Positions 1 through 9,549 of a stretch of 64,000 bases of DNA are shown piece by piece. Both the position numbers and the translations under genes were made by a program. Numbering within the stretch: the stretch's first letter is position 1; every line of letters starts with the position of its first letter. This DNA comes from Bacteroidota bacterium (GTDB lineage Bacteria > Bacteroidota > Bacteroidia > AKYH767-A > 2013-40CM-41-45): contig JADKKE010000032.1 in NCBI GenBank assembly GCA_016720655.1, forward strand, positions 434,001 to 498,000. The letters are read 5' to 3'. The notes under the pieces were generated by a model. The model made no database searches, was not told the origin of the DNA, and saw nothing but the letters and a program-made list of their open reading frames with translations.

Positions 1-1306
1 TGATTTCCAGTTGATCAAATTGTATGCCTGCAGCAATAACACACAGGAGTACAATTGATAAAAGATAACGGATTTGCAATACTTGATCCGCAGGTCTTTT
101 TTTTCTAATCCACAAGAACAAAATAAGATAGCTTATTGCAAAAATTACAGTCGTCAGTCCCATCCATTTATGATGATGTGGATTGATGATGGCGAACATT
201 GACAAATAGAAAAATGAACCATTCGCAATTGAAATGATTTGGTGATGGAATTTGATTTCAGTTGTTGCGGTTGTGATTCGTTTTAGTTCAACAAGGAGAA
301 AAAGTATCCAGAAAATTATACTGAATCCAATCGTGATCCATTCGGCTTCCTGAGTATAAAATTCACCAAACCACAAGGAGTAAACCAGAATCGTTGCGAG
401 CAATGACAAGGGTTCCATTAAAAACCATTTTGATTTCTTCATGGCTACCAGGAGAAGTCCAAAATCCAGTATTGCGATGTAGGAGAAAAGTCCGATTTCA
501 TTCGCCTGACCGGTACTCAACAAGAAAGGCGTTAGAAATCCGCCGAGCCAACCAAAAAGCGCTATAATCTGTGAATCGTATTTGAAAGCCTGCCAGAAAG
601 TAATCGCGGTAACAGCCGACATCATCAGCATTGCCGTTATCTGTGGAACAAGGTGGTAGAAGTTGAATGCAGAATAGACAGCGAGATACAGTATGGCGAT
701 CCCTGCTCCCGAAAGACCTTGTGAGAAGATTTTGTAATCCTTTTTCTGAAAATGATGTCCACCGAAAAGCAAGAGGAATCCGGTGACAATTCCGATCACA
801 ACACGCATGGTTTCGGTAATCCAATTGTTGTCGAAGGCATATTTCAAAAAGAAGCCGACACCAATGATGAGTGCCAAAGCACCAATTCTGTTAAGGATTT
901 TACCACCGATCAATGCTTCCCATTCTGCCTGAGTCCTACTGGGCTTACGAGGAGCAGGAGCTTGATAATGGGTTTTAGTTTCTGGTTCTAAAATCGTTTG
1001 GTGCAGGATTATTTCAGGTGCTGACTTTGATTCAATTTCTGTTTCAAAAACGGGAGGTGCTACAGAAGGAAGAGGAGATGGAGGAGGAGTCTGCGGAACA
1101 ATTACAACTTCCGGTTTTGCAAAACCTGCAGGTGCGTCTTTCTCCTTTTCTCCTGATCCATCTTTCCCACGGCGAATTTCTTCGCGTAGGTTTTTTATTG
1201 ATTCTTCCAGCCTGGAAATTTTTTCGTTGTGTCGAAGTGCATTGAAAAAAGAATAAATACTTGTCAGGAACCAGGCGAGAAGTAGGAGGACAATCAGTGC
1301 GATCAT
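1..1306 (-). CDS. DUF2339 family multi-pass membrane protein (partial, C-terminus off window)
   Basis: This gene runs off the left edge of the window; about 435 codons are visible. I translated it by hand from an ATG at 1306. It begins with one hydrophobic segment (IALIVLLLLAWFLTSIY), followed by a charged, probably coiled-coil stretch and a Pro-rich linker. Then comes the DUF2339 core, with the hallmark strings WEALIGGKILNRIGALALI and GWLGGFLTPFLLSTG and many successive membrane helices. Family members are large inner-membrane proteins of unknown function with 15 or more helices. The family call is firm; the function is unknown. No frameshift is seen in the visible part. Confidence 0.85.
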   Translation of the reverse strand, partial: MIALIVLLLLAWFLTSIYSFFNALRHNEKISRLEESIKNLREEIRRGKDGSGEKEKDAPAGFAKPEVVIVPQTPPPSPLPSVAPPVFETEIESKSAPEIILHQTILEPETKTHYQAPAPRKPSRTQAEWEALIGGKILNRIGALALIIGVGFFLKYAFDNNWITETMRVVIGIVTGFLLLFGGHHFQKKDYKIFSQGLSGAGIAILYLAVYSAFNFYHLVPQITAMLMMSAVTAITFWQAFKYDSQIIALFGWLGGFLTPFLLSTGQANEIGLFSYIAILDFGLLLVAMKKSKWFLMEPLSLLATILVYSLWFGEFYTQEAEWITIGFSIIFWILFLLVELKRITTATTEIKFHHQIISIANGSFFYLSMFAIINPHHHKWMGLTTVIFAISYLILFLWIRKKRPADQVLQIRYLLSIVLLCVIAAGIQFDQLEI

Positions 1307-1354
1307 GGAATACCGGGTTTGTCGGATGTACTTGGGTGTTGGGGATTAAGTAGT

Positions 1355-1376
1355 ACTAGGTACCAGGTACCAGGTA
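1355..1376. repeat. Short 7-bp tandem repeat (ACCAGGT type)
   Basis: About three units of a 7-bp repeat (aggtaccaggtaccaggta) lie between the DUF2339 gene and the next gene. This is the smallest member of the intergenic heptamer family seen across the window. Nothing else is seen in this 150-bp gap. Confidence 0.6.
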
Positions 1377-1456
1377 GAATGGCTATATTAATAATATTTT
1401 CATTTCTTACATTCAATTGTAAGAATGAATTCTCAACACCCAACGAACCTTTGAGG

Positions 1457-3244
1457 CTAATTTTTAATAAACTTCATCCACCTCCTGCCGGCGGCACTTT
1501 CGCAATTGACAATATAAAGTCCATTTGCCCAGCCACTAATATCTATGGATATTGACTTCGAGGAATTGGGTTTATTTATAAAAACGGTTTCACCCAAAAT
1601 AGAAGTGATCCTTAGTGAATAGTTTGAAGCGATTTTGCTGGTTTGAAGAATATGCAAAGTGGATGAAGATGGATTGGGATACAAGAGGAATTCCGGTTGC
1701 TGAAATTCAGAAATCCCGGTATGAACGCACATCTGAATCGGATTTCTTGTGGCACCAAAGGATTCATTCATCAGGAAAGTATATGTACTGAAATCCGTAA
1801 TGCCTGGATCAGTGATTGTGTCGGTGTACGTCTGGTAAGTATTTCCTACATGTGCAAAATAAGTTACACTATTGCCTGGATTTCCAATGGTGTCACCAGA
1901 GGGCGACACCATTTGAATCGATGGGTAATTAACGTGATTCGAGTTGCCATTAAAAACTCTGACATTAATAAAAATTGGATTGGAAGGTTCATACCATACG
2001 GAGTCAACACAAATCAGATTGAAGTCAACAGCTGTATCCAATGTTGGGTTGCTGAATTTAGCGAGTGTGGTAGAATAGTCATTGTCTTCAATTGCATAAA
2101 TTCCATGCCCGTCAACAGATAAATCCCATGTGAATTCACGGCCACCAACATTACCGCTATAATATCCTGTCCAATTTGGATTCCCATTCAAATCATAGGT
2201 TGCGATGACCATATCATATCCGGCAAAACCACTAACACTTCCAGCAACTGCAAGAATATTTGTTGAATATAATTTTGCACCAACGATGTATGCATCAAGT
2301 CCGTACATTGAAGATCTCCAAATAAGATTACCTGTCGGGGAAAATTTTAAAATGCTATCCTGTAAACCGACCAGCAAGAGATCTCCATTGTAATCAATTA
2401 GCATTTCAAGTCCAATGTCTCCAAAGGACGTCGGCGCTGCAAGATTATCTTTTCTCCAGACAAATGCACCGGAGCTGTCGAATTTCACGAGCGTATAACC
2501 CGGCAGATCCGATAAGAGATAAATATTTCCATTGGCATCACACACAATTTTTTTTGCCAATATTGTGGAATCTGAAAAATCCAACGTTCCATTGGTAGTA
2601 TAGCGGAAAATTGTTTTTACTCCTGACGTATACACAGATGTAACAACCCGGCCGGAATCATCTACTGTCATTTCCTGCGGAGCGATAGGCAGTGACCAGA
2701 TTTCGGTACCCGTTGTATCAAACTTTGCAAGACCGTTCGAACTTTTGAGGTAAATAAAATCATTTTTTAAAATTAATTTATCATAATACCCAGTTTGAAA
2801 AGTAGTTGTTGAACTTTGTTGCCAGGCAATTAGCCCATTTGCATTCACTTTTAACAATAAGGGTTCCATATTTAGGGTTGCCATCCATCCCCCAGCTATA
2901 TAACAATTCCCTGAATTATCCAATGTCATGTCAAATCCTCTTGGCTCACCATTTCCTGCATTGTCGAATACCAGTTGCCAGTTGATGTTTCCCTGATAAT
3001 CAAATTGTGTTAAAATAATTTTATAAATAATTGTCGAAACTGAAATCGTTTGCTGTGAACTACTCAGGACAAAACAATTTCCATTCGCATCATTCAGGAC
3101 TTTGACAGGATAAACCGGAAAAGTGTCAGGAAGTGAGTTAATATTTCTTGTCCATTCCGGAGTTGATTGTGCATTGACCAAAGAAGCACTAAATATGAAA
3201 TAAGATATAATTAATGAAAAAAAGGAGGAGCGATAATGTTTCAT
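1457..3244 (-). CDS. Secreted T9SS type A sorting-domain protein with beta-propeller-like repeats
   Basis: A 595-aa exported protein. An N-terminal signal peptide (about residues 1-25, ending in LVNA) is followed by repeats rich in G-N, Y-I-A-G and W-motifs. These resemble the SBBP/delta-60-type propeller blades found in Bacteroidota secreted proteins (for example DNSGNCYIAGGW and DANGNIYLLSD). The last ~80 residues form a type IX secretion C-terminal domain that starts at LLYPNPSSSTLHI and ends in a short basic tail. It should therefore cross the outer membrane through the SprA translocon and be anchored or released at the surface. No enzymatic motif is visible, so the function is unknown. 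Confidence 0.8.
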   Translation of the reverse strand: MKHYRSSFFSLIISYFIFSASLVNAQSTPEWTRNINSLPDTFPVYPVKVLNDANGNCFVLSSSQQTISVSTIIYKIILTQFDYQGNINWQLVFDNAGNGEPRGFDMTLDNSGNCYIAGGWMATLNMEPLLLKVNANGLIAWQQSSTTTFQTGYYDKLILKNDFIYLKSSNGLAKFDTTGTEIWSLPIAPQEMTVDDSGRVVTSVYTSGVKTIFRYTTNGTLDFSDSTILAKKIVCDANGNIYLLSDLPGYTLVKFDSSGAFVWRKDNLAAPTSFGDIGLEMLIDYNGDLLLVGLQDSILKFSPTGNLIWRSSMYGLDAYIVGAKLYSTNILAVAGSVSGFAGYDMVIATYDLNGNPNWTGYYSGNVGGREFTWDLSVDGHGIYAIEDNDYSTTLAKFSNPTLDTAVDFNLICVDSVWYEPSNPIFINVRVFNGNSNHVNYPSIQMVSPSGDTIGNPGNSVTYFAHVGNTYQTYTDTITDPGITDFSTYTFLMNESFGATRNPIQMCVHTGISEFQQPEFLLYPNPSSSTLHILQTSKIASNYSLRITSILGETVFINKPNSSKSISIDISGWANGLYIVNCESAAGRRWMKFIKN

Positions 3245-3392
3245 GTTTGGAATTTATAGAATAATCATCTTGATCTAAAAGGTTGGTATGAAATTACAAA
3301 AAAAAGTATGGTATTTGGATAAGGAAATGCTTTGTCACAGTGCAATGTTTGAATGCAATAAAATAATGGAAGATTACAGGAATGGAAAAGTA

Positions 3393-3848
3393 TCAGGATA
3401 CTGACAAATATTTCTGCATTCCCGGCAATAAAGTTAAAATTAAAATCCCTGTCCCCAGTCCCAGACAAACCGGCTGCAGAAAAAAGTAGTCTGTCATCGT
3501 ACTTTGAATAGTAATCCAAAGAATAAGGATGATACCGGAGTACAGTGAATATGTCCAGGCCCAGTGTTTGTCCTTGTAAATATTCAAAAAGTTAATTCCT
3601 TTCCAGGAAGGCCGAAAGATCAGGCCAATTAAGATTACTAAAGGAAAAATTCCATTGAAGAGAAATAAAATCAATCCCGGCAGAAAGAAATTCGAAAATG
3701 GTGTTCTGCTTAAATAACTGAGGTCAATTTCAATCCCTTTTCCATCAGGTTCAACCATGAAAGAAAATCCGGCAGCAAGGGCGCTAATACTTAAAATGAA
3801 ATGCATCAAACAAAGCGGATAAAATGAAAAAGGTCGTGTGTTTTTCAT
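3393..3848 (-). CDS. Small four-helix membrane protein, function unknown
   Basis: A 151-aa protein with four predicted membrane segments: around LMHFILSISALAAGF, FLPGLILFLFNGIFPLVIL, WTYSLYSGIILILWI and VCLGLGTGILILTLL. I chose the ATG at 3848 because an AGG-containing stretch lies just before it. An in-frame TTG at 3869 would add seven residues. I do not recognise the family. It sits alone between a T9SS protein gene and a DinB-like gene, all on the minus strand. Confidence 0.65.
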   Translation of the reverse strand: MKNTRPFSFYPLCLMHFILSISALAAGFSFMVEPDGKGIEIDLSYLSRTPFSNFFLPGLILFLFNGIFPLVILIGLIFRPSWKGINFLNIYKDKHWAWTYSLYSGIILILWITIQSTMTDYFFLQPVCLGLGTGILILTLLPGMQKYLSVS

Positions 3849-3933
3849 CCTGATTTCTCTACGGTCCAAAATTAAGGTGAATAGATTCCCGCGAAAATGA
3901 TCAGGATCAGGTGATGTGGGAACAATTCGGAAA

Positions 3934-4422
3934 TCAGGATGTTGCCAGAATTCGCCGGTGATAATTTATTTGTCCCAAATGATAACTTAGATGACCCAGC
4001 AAATGAACCAGCATGTTTTCGGTGCTGACAATTTTGTTGTGTTTCTCCAGTGGAAAATCTTTTTCCAGCTCAGCCGTACCCAGATTTTGCAAAGTTTTAA
4101 GTACAGTTTTCTTCGTTTCTTCAATAGAGTTTAAAAGATCAATCTTTGGAATGTTCTTGAGGGTAAATTCTTTTTCCCTTTCCCTCACATATCCTGTTTT
4201 TCCCAAAGTTGCACCAATAAAATGATTAAGATTTCCAACTAAATGCAAGCAAAGATTGCCTGCGGAGTTGCTTACTGATTCCTTTACAATCCAAAGCTGC
4301 TGTTCATTTTCATACAAACTAATTTCTCCAGACAATTTATTCAAATCACGTTCAAAGAATTCGAGGAGGGTGTCTTTTAACATTTGCTTGAAATTTGAGT
4401 GGTGTTTTAAATTGGAGAACAA
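3934..4422 (-). CDS. DinB-like / DUF1572 four-helix bundle protein
   Basis: A 162-aa soluble protein with the DinB/YfiT-like pattern. An N-terminal helix (LLEFFERDLNKLSGEISLY) is followed by a conserved LHLVGNLNHFIGA helix. Near the C-terminus is HLLGHLSYHLGQINYHRR, which supplies the histidines of the presumed metal site. Family members are metal-binding helical bundles; some are thiol-dependent transferases, most are uncharacterised. Met14 (position 4383) is an equally plausible start, because family members usually begin just before the LLExFxRDL helix. It appears monocistronic. Confidence 0.75.
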   Translation of the reverse strand: MFSNLKHHSNFKQMLKDTLLEFFERDLNKLSGEISLYENEQQLWIVKESVSNSAGNLCLHLVGNLNHFIGATLGKTGYVREREKEFTLKNIPKIDLLNSIEETKKTVLKTLQNLGTAELEKDFPLEKHNKIVSTENMLVHLLGHLSYHLGQINYHRRILATS

Positions 4423-4589
4423 GATTCGGAATGCACGAAAATAAAATTGTATTCTGAGGTGATTTCATTTTATAAACTAAGATAGCGGAAAAATTTACTT
4501 TGTTTTAAGTATCCCTTTTAATTTTTTAACAGAAAAGTATAAGTGTTTAGTCTTTCAATGACATAGCTTTGTTGAATAAATCTTGTCCG

Positions 4590-5645
4590 ATGCGTACTCT
4601 TGTTCTTCTTTGTTTGCTGCTCAGTAGTCAGCATGGTTTCTCGAAAACAATTTTTGTGGATCCCAATTCAGGTAAAAGCCATTCATCCGGCACACTATCC
4701 AGTCCGCTGAAAACACTTGATGAAGCTGTAAAAATAGCGAATGCATCGGTTGACAATGCTCCTGTGACCATCCGATTATTTCCCGGATTGTACACTCTTA
4801 CAGAACGCCTGGACTTGCGTTCAAAAGCAAATTTATCGACGCAAAACAGGTATACACTCGAGGCTTATATTCTGCCTGACGATACAGCCTGGAGACCTGA
4901 AAAAATGCCGGTGATAACATCGGTAGCTGATACTGCTGAAAGCTGGGGTTTTCCCTGCAGTGTTGGCTTAATGATCGCTACAAATCATGTCACCCTCCGC
5001 GGATTGAAATTTACAGGCAACCCGCATCCCAATCATTATGGTTTTTATTATCCTGTGGGCAGCGAAGATAAAAAACTCGAAGACCTGGAGATCACCCAGT
5101 GTTTATTCATCGGAGATCGTTTTTCTGCTCCGGTACAATGTGGAATCCTTGCCCATGGCAATTCCATAGTTGTTGATCATTGTGTATTTTACAATTGTCG
5201 CAATGCGATTGTGTATTGGAAAGTAGATTCTATGCGTACCAATTGTGCATTTACACATAACCTGGTAGTTGGAGCCTATCAAAGTGCAGTATGGACAGCC
5301 ATGCCGGATTCAAATTTTCAATTTCACAACAATGCGACCGCGACAAGTAATTTCGGATGCATAAAAAACTATTACAACCCTCCTCAGTATACTATTGAGA
5401 ACTGCGTTTTCTCTGAGACAAATCACATCCGTGGAGAATGGCAACAACCGGATACATTAGTCGCCAAAGCAGAAACTGCACCTGATCTCAAAGAAAATAA
5501 TGTCTTGAAAAATGCAATTGTTCAGATGGCAATTACGAATACAACAAGCATGCAGGATGAGATTCCGGTAGATTATATGAGCCTGGTTCCGGGATCTCCA
5601 GGAGAAGGATTGAATGTTGGTTTGTTTTTACAGAGAAAGAAATAA
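4590..5645 (+). CDS. Exported right-handed beta-helix (pectate-lyase-like fold) protein
   Basis: A 351-aa protein from the ATG at 4590. It starts with a signal peptide (MRTLVLLCLLLSSQHGFSK) and then IFVDPNSGKSHSSGTLSSPLK, the typical opening of a DUF1565/pectate-lyase-superfamily beta-helix. Parallel-helix rungs follow, with the patterns GLKFTGN, LEITQCLFIG and IVVDHCVFYNCRNAIVYW. A TTG at 4569 would add seven residues but spoils the signal peptide. There is no T9SS domain, so it is probably periplasmic or surface-bound by other means. A polysaccharide-binding or lyase role is possible, but no catalytic residues can be assigned. It is convergent with the fibronectin-domain gene and shares a terminator with it. 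Confidence 0.75.
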   Translation: MRTLVLLCLLLSSQHGFSKTIFVDPNSGKSHSSGTLSSPLKTLDEAVKIANASVDNAPVTIRLFPGLYTLTERLDLRSKANLSTQNRYTLEAYILPDDTAWRPEKMPVITSVADTAESWGFPCSVGLMIATNHVTLRGLKFTGNPHPNHYGFYYPVGSEDKKLEDLEITQCLFIGDRFSAPVQCGILAHGNSIVVDHCVFYNCRNAIVYWKVDSMRTNCAFTHNLVVGAYQSAVWTAMPDSNFQFHNNATATSNFGCIKNYYNPPQYTIENCVFSETNHIRGEWQQPDTLVAKAETAPDLKENNVLKNAIVQMAITNTTSMQDEIPVDYMSLVPGSPGEGLNVGLFLQRKK

Positions 5646-5682
5646 TTTGCATATAGAATTTATTTCATTAAATATTGCAGAT

Positions 5683-5716
5683 AAAAAAAGGGCACCCGAT
5701 TGGATGCCCTTTTTTT
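5683..5716. terminator. Bidirectional rho-independent terminator
   Basis: A 12-bp perfect inverted repeat (A7-GGGCA at 5683-5694, TGCCC-T7 at 5705-5716) with a 10-nt loop. It lies between the convergent beta-helix and fibronectin-domain genes. The flanking A and T runs let it act on both strands. Confidence 0.9.
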
Positions 5717-5733
5717 ATTTTGATGTAATTAGA

Positions 5734-8139
5734 TTAATCAACACTAATTCTCGATTGTCTTTTCACATCACCATTCTCAACGATGATGGTGTAAATTCCT
5801 TTCGACAATCCTGTCAACGGAAGAGAAAATAAATTTTCACCTTTCACAGCAGTGAATTCCCTTGAATTCAGAATTCGTCCTGTGAGATCAATTAATTGAA
5901 TTTTTATTTTGGAATTCTCTGTTGATTCAAAACGAATATTTACAAGATCTGTAGCCGGGTTTGGATACACTGTAAACTGGTCATTGAGGACAGATGAACT
6001 CATTCGGATTGGTGAAGGTGGAATTGTAATCGTATTTGAAACGGAATACGGTCCGGCCGGAACTCCATTGCAAATCGGACGAACCTGCCATTGGTACAGA
6101 GTATTTGGAGTGAGTCCGGTCAAAGTGGTACTGGTGACTCCCGGAGTTCCCAGGATTTTTTTCCAGAGATAATTCGTCGTTCCGAAAACAGAATAACGAA
6201 CAAGGAAACTATCTGCTGTTACCAATGGTGTCCAGCTTACAGTAGCACTCGTGTTATTTAATGGAAGGTTTGACAAACCATACGGTATTCCACAGGCAAC
6301 AGCTCCACTTGAAGTTGTGAAGGAAGATGACCTGCTGTATCCGCTGCTTGATCCGGTACAAATTGAACTTATCCTGTAATCATAAGTTGTTGATGGAAGC
6401 AAACCGGAGATGACCACAGAATTTCCTGCCAGTCCGGGTTGATCAATGTACTGATAGTTGGTAGTTCCATTTACTGCATAACGAATCCGGAATGTATCAG
6501 CAGAAACAAAATTGTCCCAGGCTACCAAAGCAGAACTGTTTGTGATATTGGATTCCGAAAGTCCGTACGGACGAATACATGCTATTGTAATGCTCAGCGT
6601 TGTGAAACTTGAAACAGCACTGTAGCCTGAACTTACTCCGCTGCAAATTGATGCCACCTGGTAGTAATAAAGTGTATTTGGATTCAGTCCTGTCAGATTG
6701 GTGCTTACAATTCCGCCTGTTCCATTTACATCTTTGTATTCAAAAACCAGGGAGTTCCATTCGTGATATCGTACTCTGAATGTATCTGCTGCAACATATG
6801 GAGACCAGCTGACAGTGACAGAAGTATTAGCAGTATTGGATTGTGAAAGGCCAAATGGTTTCACACAGTTTGCAGGTGTATTATCTGTGGTGAACTGAAT
6901 TGCCGGACTGTAACCAACTCTGGAACCGTTACAAATTGCACCTACCTGGATACTGTAAGTTGTTGCAGGATTCAGGCCTGTGATGTTGTAGGAATTGCCA
7001 AAACCTCCATTCACATCGATATAACGATAGTTGCTGAATCCAAATGGAGTATAGCGAATTCGGAATGTGTCTGCTGTTACATAGGGTGTCCAGTCGATTT
7101 GAGCAGTAGTATTTGTGAATGCCGGAACAGTGAGTCCATAAGGTCGGATGCAAGGAACCGGTGTTACATCAGTCGTGAAAATAAAGGGAACACTATAGCC
7201 GCTGCTAATGCCAGTGCAAATTGAACTTACCTGAATCTGATAAGTCATCCCCGGATTTAAATTGGAAAGTGAAACCAGACTGCCCATGGAACCATCCGAA
7301 TCCATATAAATATAATTCGAAGTGCCGTCCTCTGCATAACGGATGCGGAACGTATCAGCAAGAATAAACGGAGTCCAGCTAAAGTCTGCTGTTGTGTTCG
7401 TGATGTTGGTAACATCCAGCTGTCCAGGAATTACACAATTCGTAGGAGTAAAATCTGTGGTAAATGTAATCGGCAAACTGTATGTACTTGGTATGCCGGT
7501 ACAACGTGTTGCCATTTCAACAGAATACGTTGTTCCCGGAAATAGACCTGTGAGTGTCGATAAAATTGGACTGCCGGTGCCATTGATATCCTTGTACAAA
7601 TAATTTGTCGTACCATCTATCGTATAACGGATCCGGAATGTATCCGCAGTTTGAATGTCCCAGCTTATGTCTGTAGTGGTGTTCGTGATATTTCCTGCAT
7701 TCACTCCTGTTGGCACTGAACAACTTCCGGGTATTCTTACGAGGAAACCACTTGTTAAAACGTTATCAGATGGAACCGGGGTAAAAGGAGGGAATGGCAA
7801 CATCGTGTAAGTGATAACATGGACATCGTACCAACCCGGTTGTGCAAGAGCTGGAATTGTAAAATCGGTATACAATGAATCTGTCAGTCCGCCAAATCCA
7901 TCCGTGTAAACCTGACTTGTATTAAAAAAATCAGTGTAAATCTGAACCCCGTTTTGCTCGAGGTAAATGTCAGTCGAGGACATTGGCGGAGAGGCTGAAG
8001 TCATCGTACCGCTTGCCATGGTAATAGTAGTTGTAAGTGTATTGCCCTGGAATTCAAAGTCAGGACTGATTGTAGACACCTGAGCAGATAGTTGAGCTGC
8101 CAGGAAAGAAAAACTGAGAATTAGTAAAAGACGTCTCAT
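5734..8139 (-). CDS. Secreted protein with six fibronectin type III modules and a T9SS sorting domain
   Basis: An 801-aa surface protein. The signal peptide covers residues 1-19 (ends QLSA). An N-terminal beta domain of about 120 residues follows. Then come six tandem Fn3-like modules of about 95 residues, between roughly residues 140 and 715. Each starts C-x-x-P-x-G-L and carries a W-x-P-x-x-x-ADTFRIRY strand, a GLxPxTxY turn and a second Cys in the strand SICxGxSSGYS. The two Cys per module suggest one disulfide each. The last ~75 residues are a type A T9SS sorting domain beginning FTVYPNPATDLVNI. The role is probably adhesive or structural; no catalytic motif is seen. The modules are similar enough to look like recent internal duplications. 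Confidence 0.85.
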   Translation of the reverse strand: MRRLLLILSFSFLAAQLSAQVSTISPDFEFQGNTLTTTITMASGTMTSASPPMSSTDIYLEQNGVQIYTDFFNTSQVYTDGFGGLTDSLYTDFTIPALAQPGWYDVHVITYTMLPFPPFTPVPSDNVLTSGFLVRIPGSCSVPTGVNAGNITNTTTDISWDIQTADTFRIRYTIDGTTNYLYKDINGTGSPILSTLTGLFPGTTYSVEMATRCTGIPSTYSLPITFTTDFTPTNCVIPGQLDVTNITNTTADFSWTPFILADTFRIRYAEDGTSNYIYMDSDGSMGSLVSLSNLNPGMTYQIQVSSICTGISSGYSVPFIFTTDVTPVPCIRPYGLTVPAFTNTTAQIDWTPYVTADTFRIRYTPFGFSNYRYIDVNGGFGNSYNITGLNPATTYSIQVGAICNGSRVGYSPAIQFTTDNTPANCVKPFGLSQSNTANTSVTVSWSPYVAADTFRVRYHEWNSLVFEYKDVNGTGGIVSTNLTGLNPNTLYYYQVASICSGVSSGYSAVSSFTTLSITIACIRPYGLSESNITNSSALVAWDNFVSADTFRIRYAVNGTTNYQYIDQPGLAGNSVVISGLLPSTTYDYRISSICTGSSSGYSRSSSFTTSSGAVACGIPYGLSNLPLNNTSATVSWTPLVTADSFLVRYSVFGTTNYLWKKILGTPGVTSTTLTGLTPNTLYQWQVRPICNGVPAGPYSVSNTITIPPSPIRMSSSVLNDQFTVYPNPATDLVNIRFESTENSKIKIQLIDLTGRILNSREFTAVKGENLFSLPLTGLSKGIYTIIVENGDVKRQSRISVD
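5994..7722 (-). repeat. Six tandem ~290-bp in-gene repeats encoding Fn3 modules
   Basis: These are the DNA copies of the six fibronectin-like modules of the flanking gene. Each begins with a codon block for C-x-x-P-x-G-L and repeats at about 96-codon spacing. The length makes expansion or contraction by recombination possible. Boundaries are approximate. Confidence 0.6.
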
Positions 8140-8231
8140 GTGAGGTTGTTTTTTTTGATCTTACGAAGATAATCGGATTTGGCAATACTAATTTTCACGG
8201 TTGGAAATTGTTTTTAACAGAGTTAGTTGGG

Positions 8232-8362
8232 AGGATGTAGGATGTAGGATGTAGGTATAAGGTATAAGGTATAAAGTATTAGGTATCGTCCCTTTCAATA
8301 ACCTAATAACCTAATAACCTAATAACCCAATAACCTAATAACTCAATAACCCTAATAACTCG
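8232..8362. repeat. Heptamer/octamer tandem repeat array
   Basis: The gap between the Fn3-protein gene and the LytTR gene holds three linked short-period families. These are AGGATGT (7 bp, about three units), AGGTATA (7 bp, drifting to AAGTATT and AGGTATC) and AATAACCT (8 bp, about eight units, drifting to AATAACTC). The unit changes gradually along the array. Confidence 0.85.
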
Positions 8363-8419
8363 TTTACCCGGAATTTACGGCCGTTCACCCAATCCAACAT
8401 TTAAATATCTTTACCCCGA

Positions 8420-9295
8420 ATGATTCTGAAGATTCTCTTGCAGCCCTATCCCAAAGAATGGAAACTCAACAATGGGTTCCGAATGGCATTTGTCAGTGGA
8501 TTGATTGTGGCGGCTTTTCTTTGGGTATTTAAACCATTTGATATTGATCAAACGCCTGTCAAAAATATTAACCTATTCATTTTGGGATATGGCGCCGTAA
8601 CTACTGCCGTTGTTTTATTATTTCTGCCTTTACCATTAATCTTTAAAGATTTTTTCAGCGAGGAGAACTGGACTGTTGGAAAGAACATCGCTTTTTTTGT
8701 ATTTAATTTTTTCTTCATTGGTATTGGAAACCTATTGTACACTCATTTTACTGCTGGTTTGCCATTGATGTGGGGAAGTTTTTTGTTTTTTCAGTTTGTC
8801 ACTGTCTCTGTCGCATTCGTAGTGGCAGGTTTTTTTACATTATTAAAATATAGCCGCACACTTAATTTGAATGTAGCAGAAGCGAAACAAATAGAACAGG
8901 AAGTTCACAATATTGAAAACAAAAATTCAGTAACTGAATACATTCTCCGTTCTGAAAATGATAAGGATGAAGTATTGAAGCTTACCAGTTCGTCTCTCTT
9001 GTACATAGAATCAGCAGATAATTATTCAAAAGTTGTTTTTAAAGAAAAGGACAAGATTAAATCGGTTTTATTGAGGTCCAGTTTGAAGCGTACCGAGAAC
9101 CAGATTCCTCATCCTTTTATTTTTCGCTGCCACCGTTCCTTTCTTGTAAATCTTAGTCTGGTGGATTCAGTTTCCGGGAATTCCCAGGGTTACCGTTTGC
9201 ATTTTTCAAATTGTCAGGATTCGATTCCTGTTGCCCGACGAACAGGAGAGGAGCTTCACATCCGTTTACGAAGCCTGGAAAAAATCAAGGATTGA
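8420..9295 (+). CDS. Membrane-anchored LytTR-family transcriptional regulator
   Basis: A 291-aa protein. Four hydrophobic helices occupy roughly residues 20-145 (for example FVSGLIVAAFLWVF and FFVFNFFFIGIGNLLY). A short charged linker leads to a C-terminal LytTR DNA-binding domain (about residues 180-285). Its signature is LLYIESADNYSKVVF, then RCHRSFLVNLSLV and IPVARR. There is no receiver domain, so signal input is probably direct through the membrane part, as in other 4TM-LytTR proteins of Bacteroidota. It is monocistronic and no partner histidine kinase is nearby. Targets are unknown. Confidence 0.88.
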   Translation: MILKILLQPYPKEWKLNNGFRMAFVSGLIVAAFLWVFKPFDIDQTPVKNINLFILGYGAVTTAVVLLFLPLPLIFKDFFSEENWTVGKNIAFFVFNFFFIGIGNLLYTHFTAGLPLMWGSFLFFQFVTVSVAFVVAGFFTLLKYSRTLNLNVAEAKQIEQEVHNIENKNSVTEYILRSENDKDEVLKLTSSSLLYIESADNYSKVVFKEKDKIKSVLLRSSLKRTENQIPHPFIFRCHRSFLVNLSLVDSVSGNSQGYRLHFSNCQDSIPVARRTGEELHIRLRSLEKIKD

Positions 9296-9476
9296 GATAA
9301 GGGGCAACAGGCAGATTTTCAAGATCCATGGATTAAATTATCAAGCCATTCACAATTCCTGTTTCGCCATTCGTCCCAAACAATTCCATTTATCCCATTT
9401 TCCAGCCATTCTCCCCAATTTTCAACTTGCCCTAATTTTCACAATTACATTTGGCCCACAGTAAAATGTGTTTTCA

Positions 9477-9542
9477 AAACTCTAAACCTAAAGCCAGAAA
9501 AGGAACCCTAAACCAGATTCCTAAACCAATTTCTTAAACTCC
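9477..9542. repeat. Degenerate CCTAAA-rich repeat
   Basis: An A/C-rich stretch with recurring aacctaaa, accctaaac and cctaaacc words before the frameshifted membrane-protein gene. The period is imperfect. It looks like an eroded copy of the intergenic heptamer arrays. The preceding 9310-9440 stretch is also rich in ccattc and caattc words without a clean period. Confidence 0.4.
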
Positions 9543-9549
9543 TCAAAAA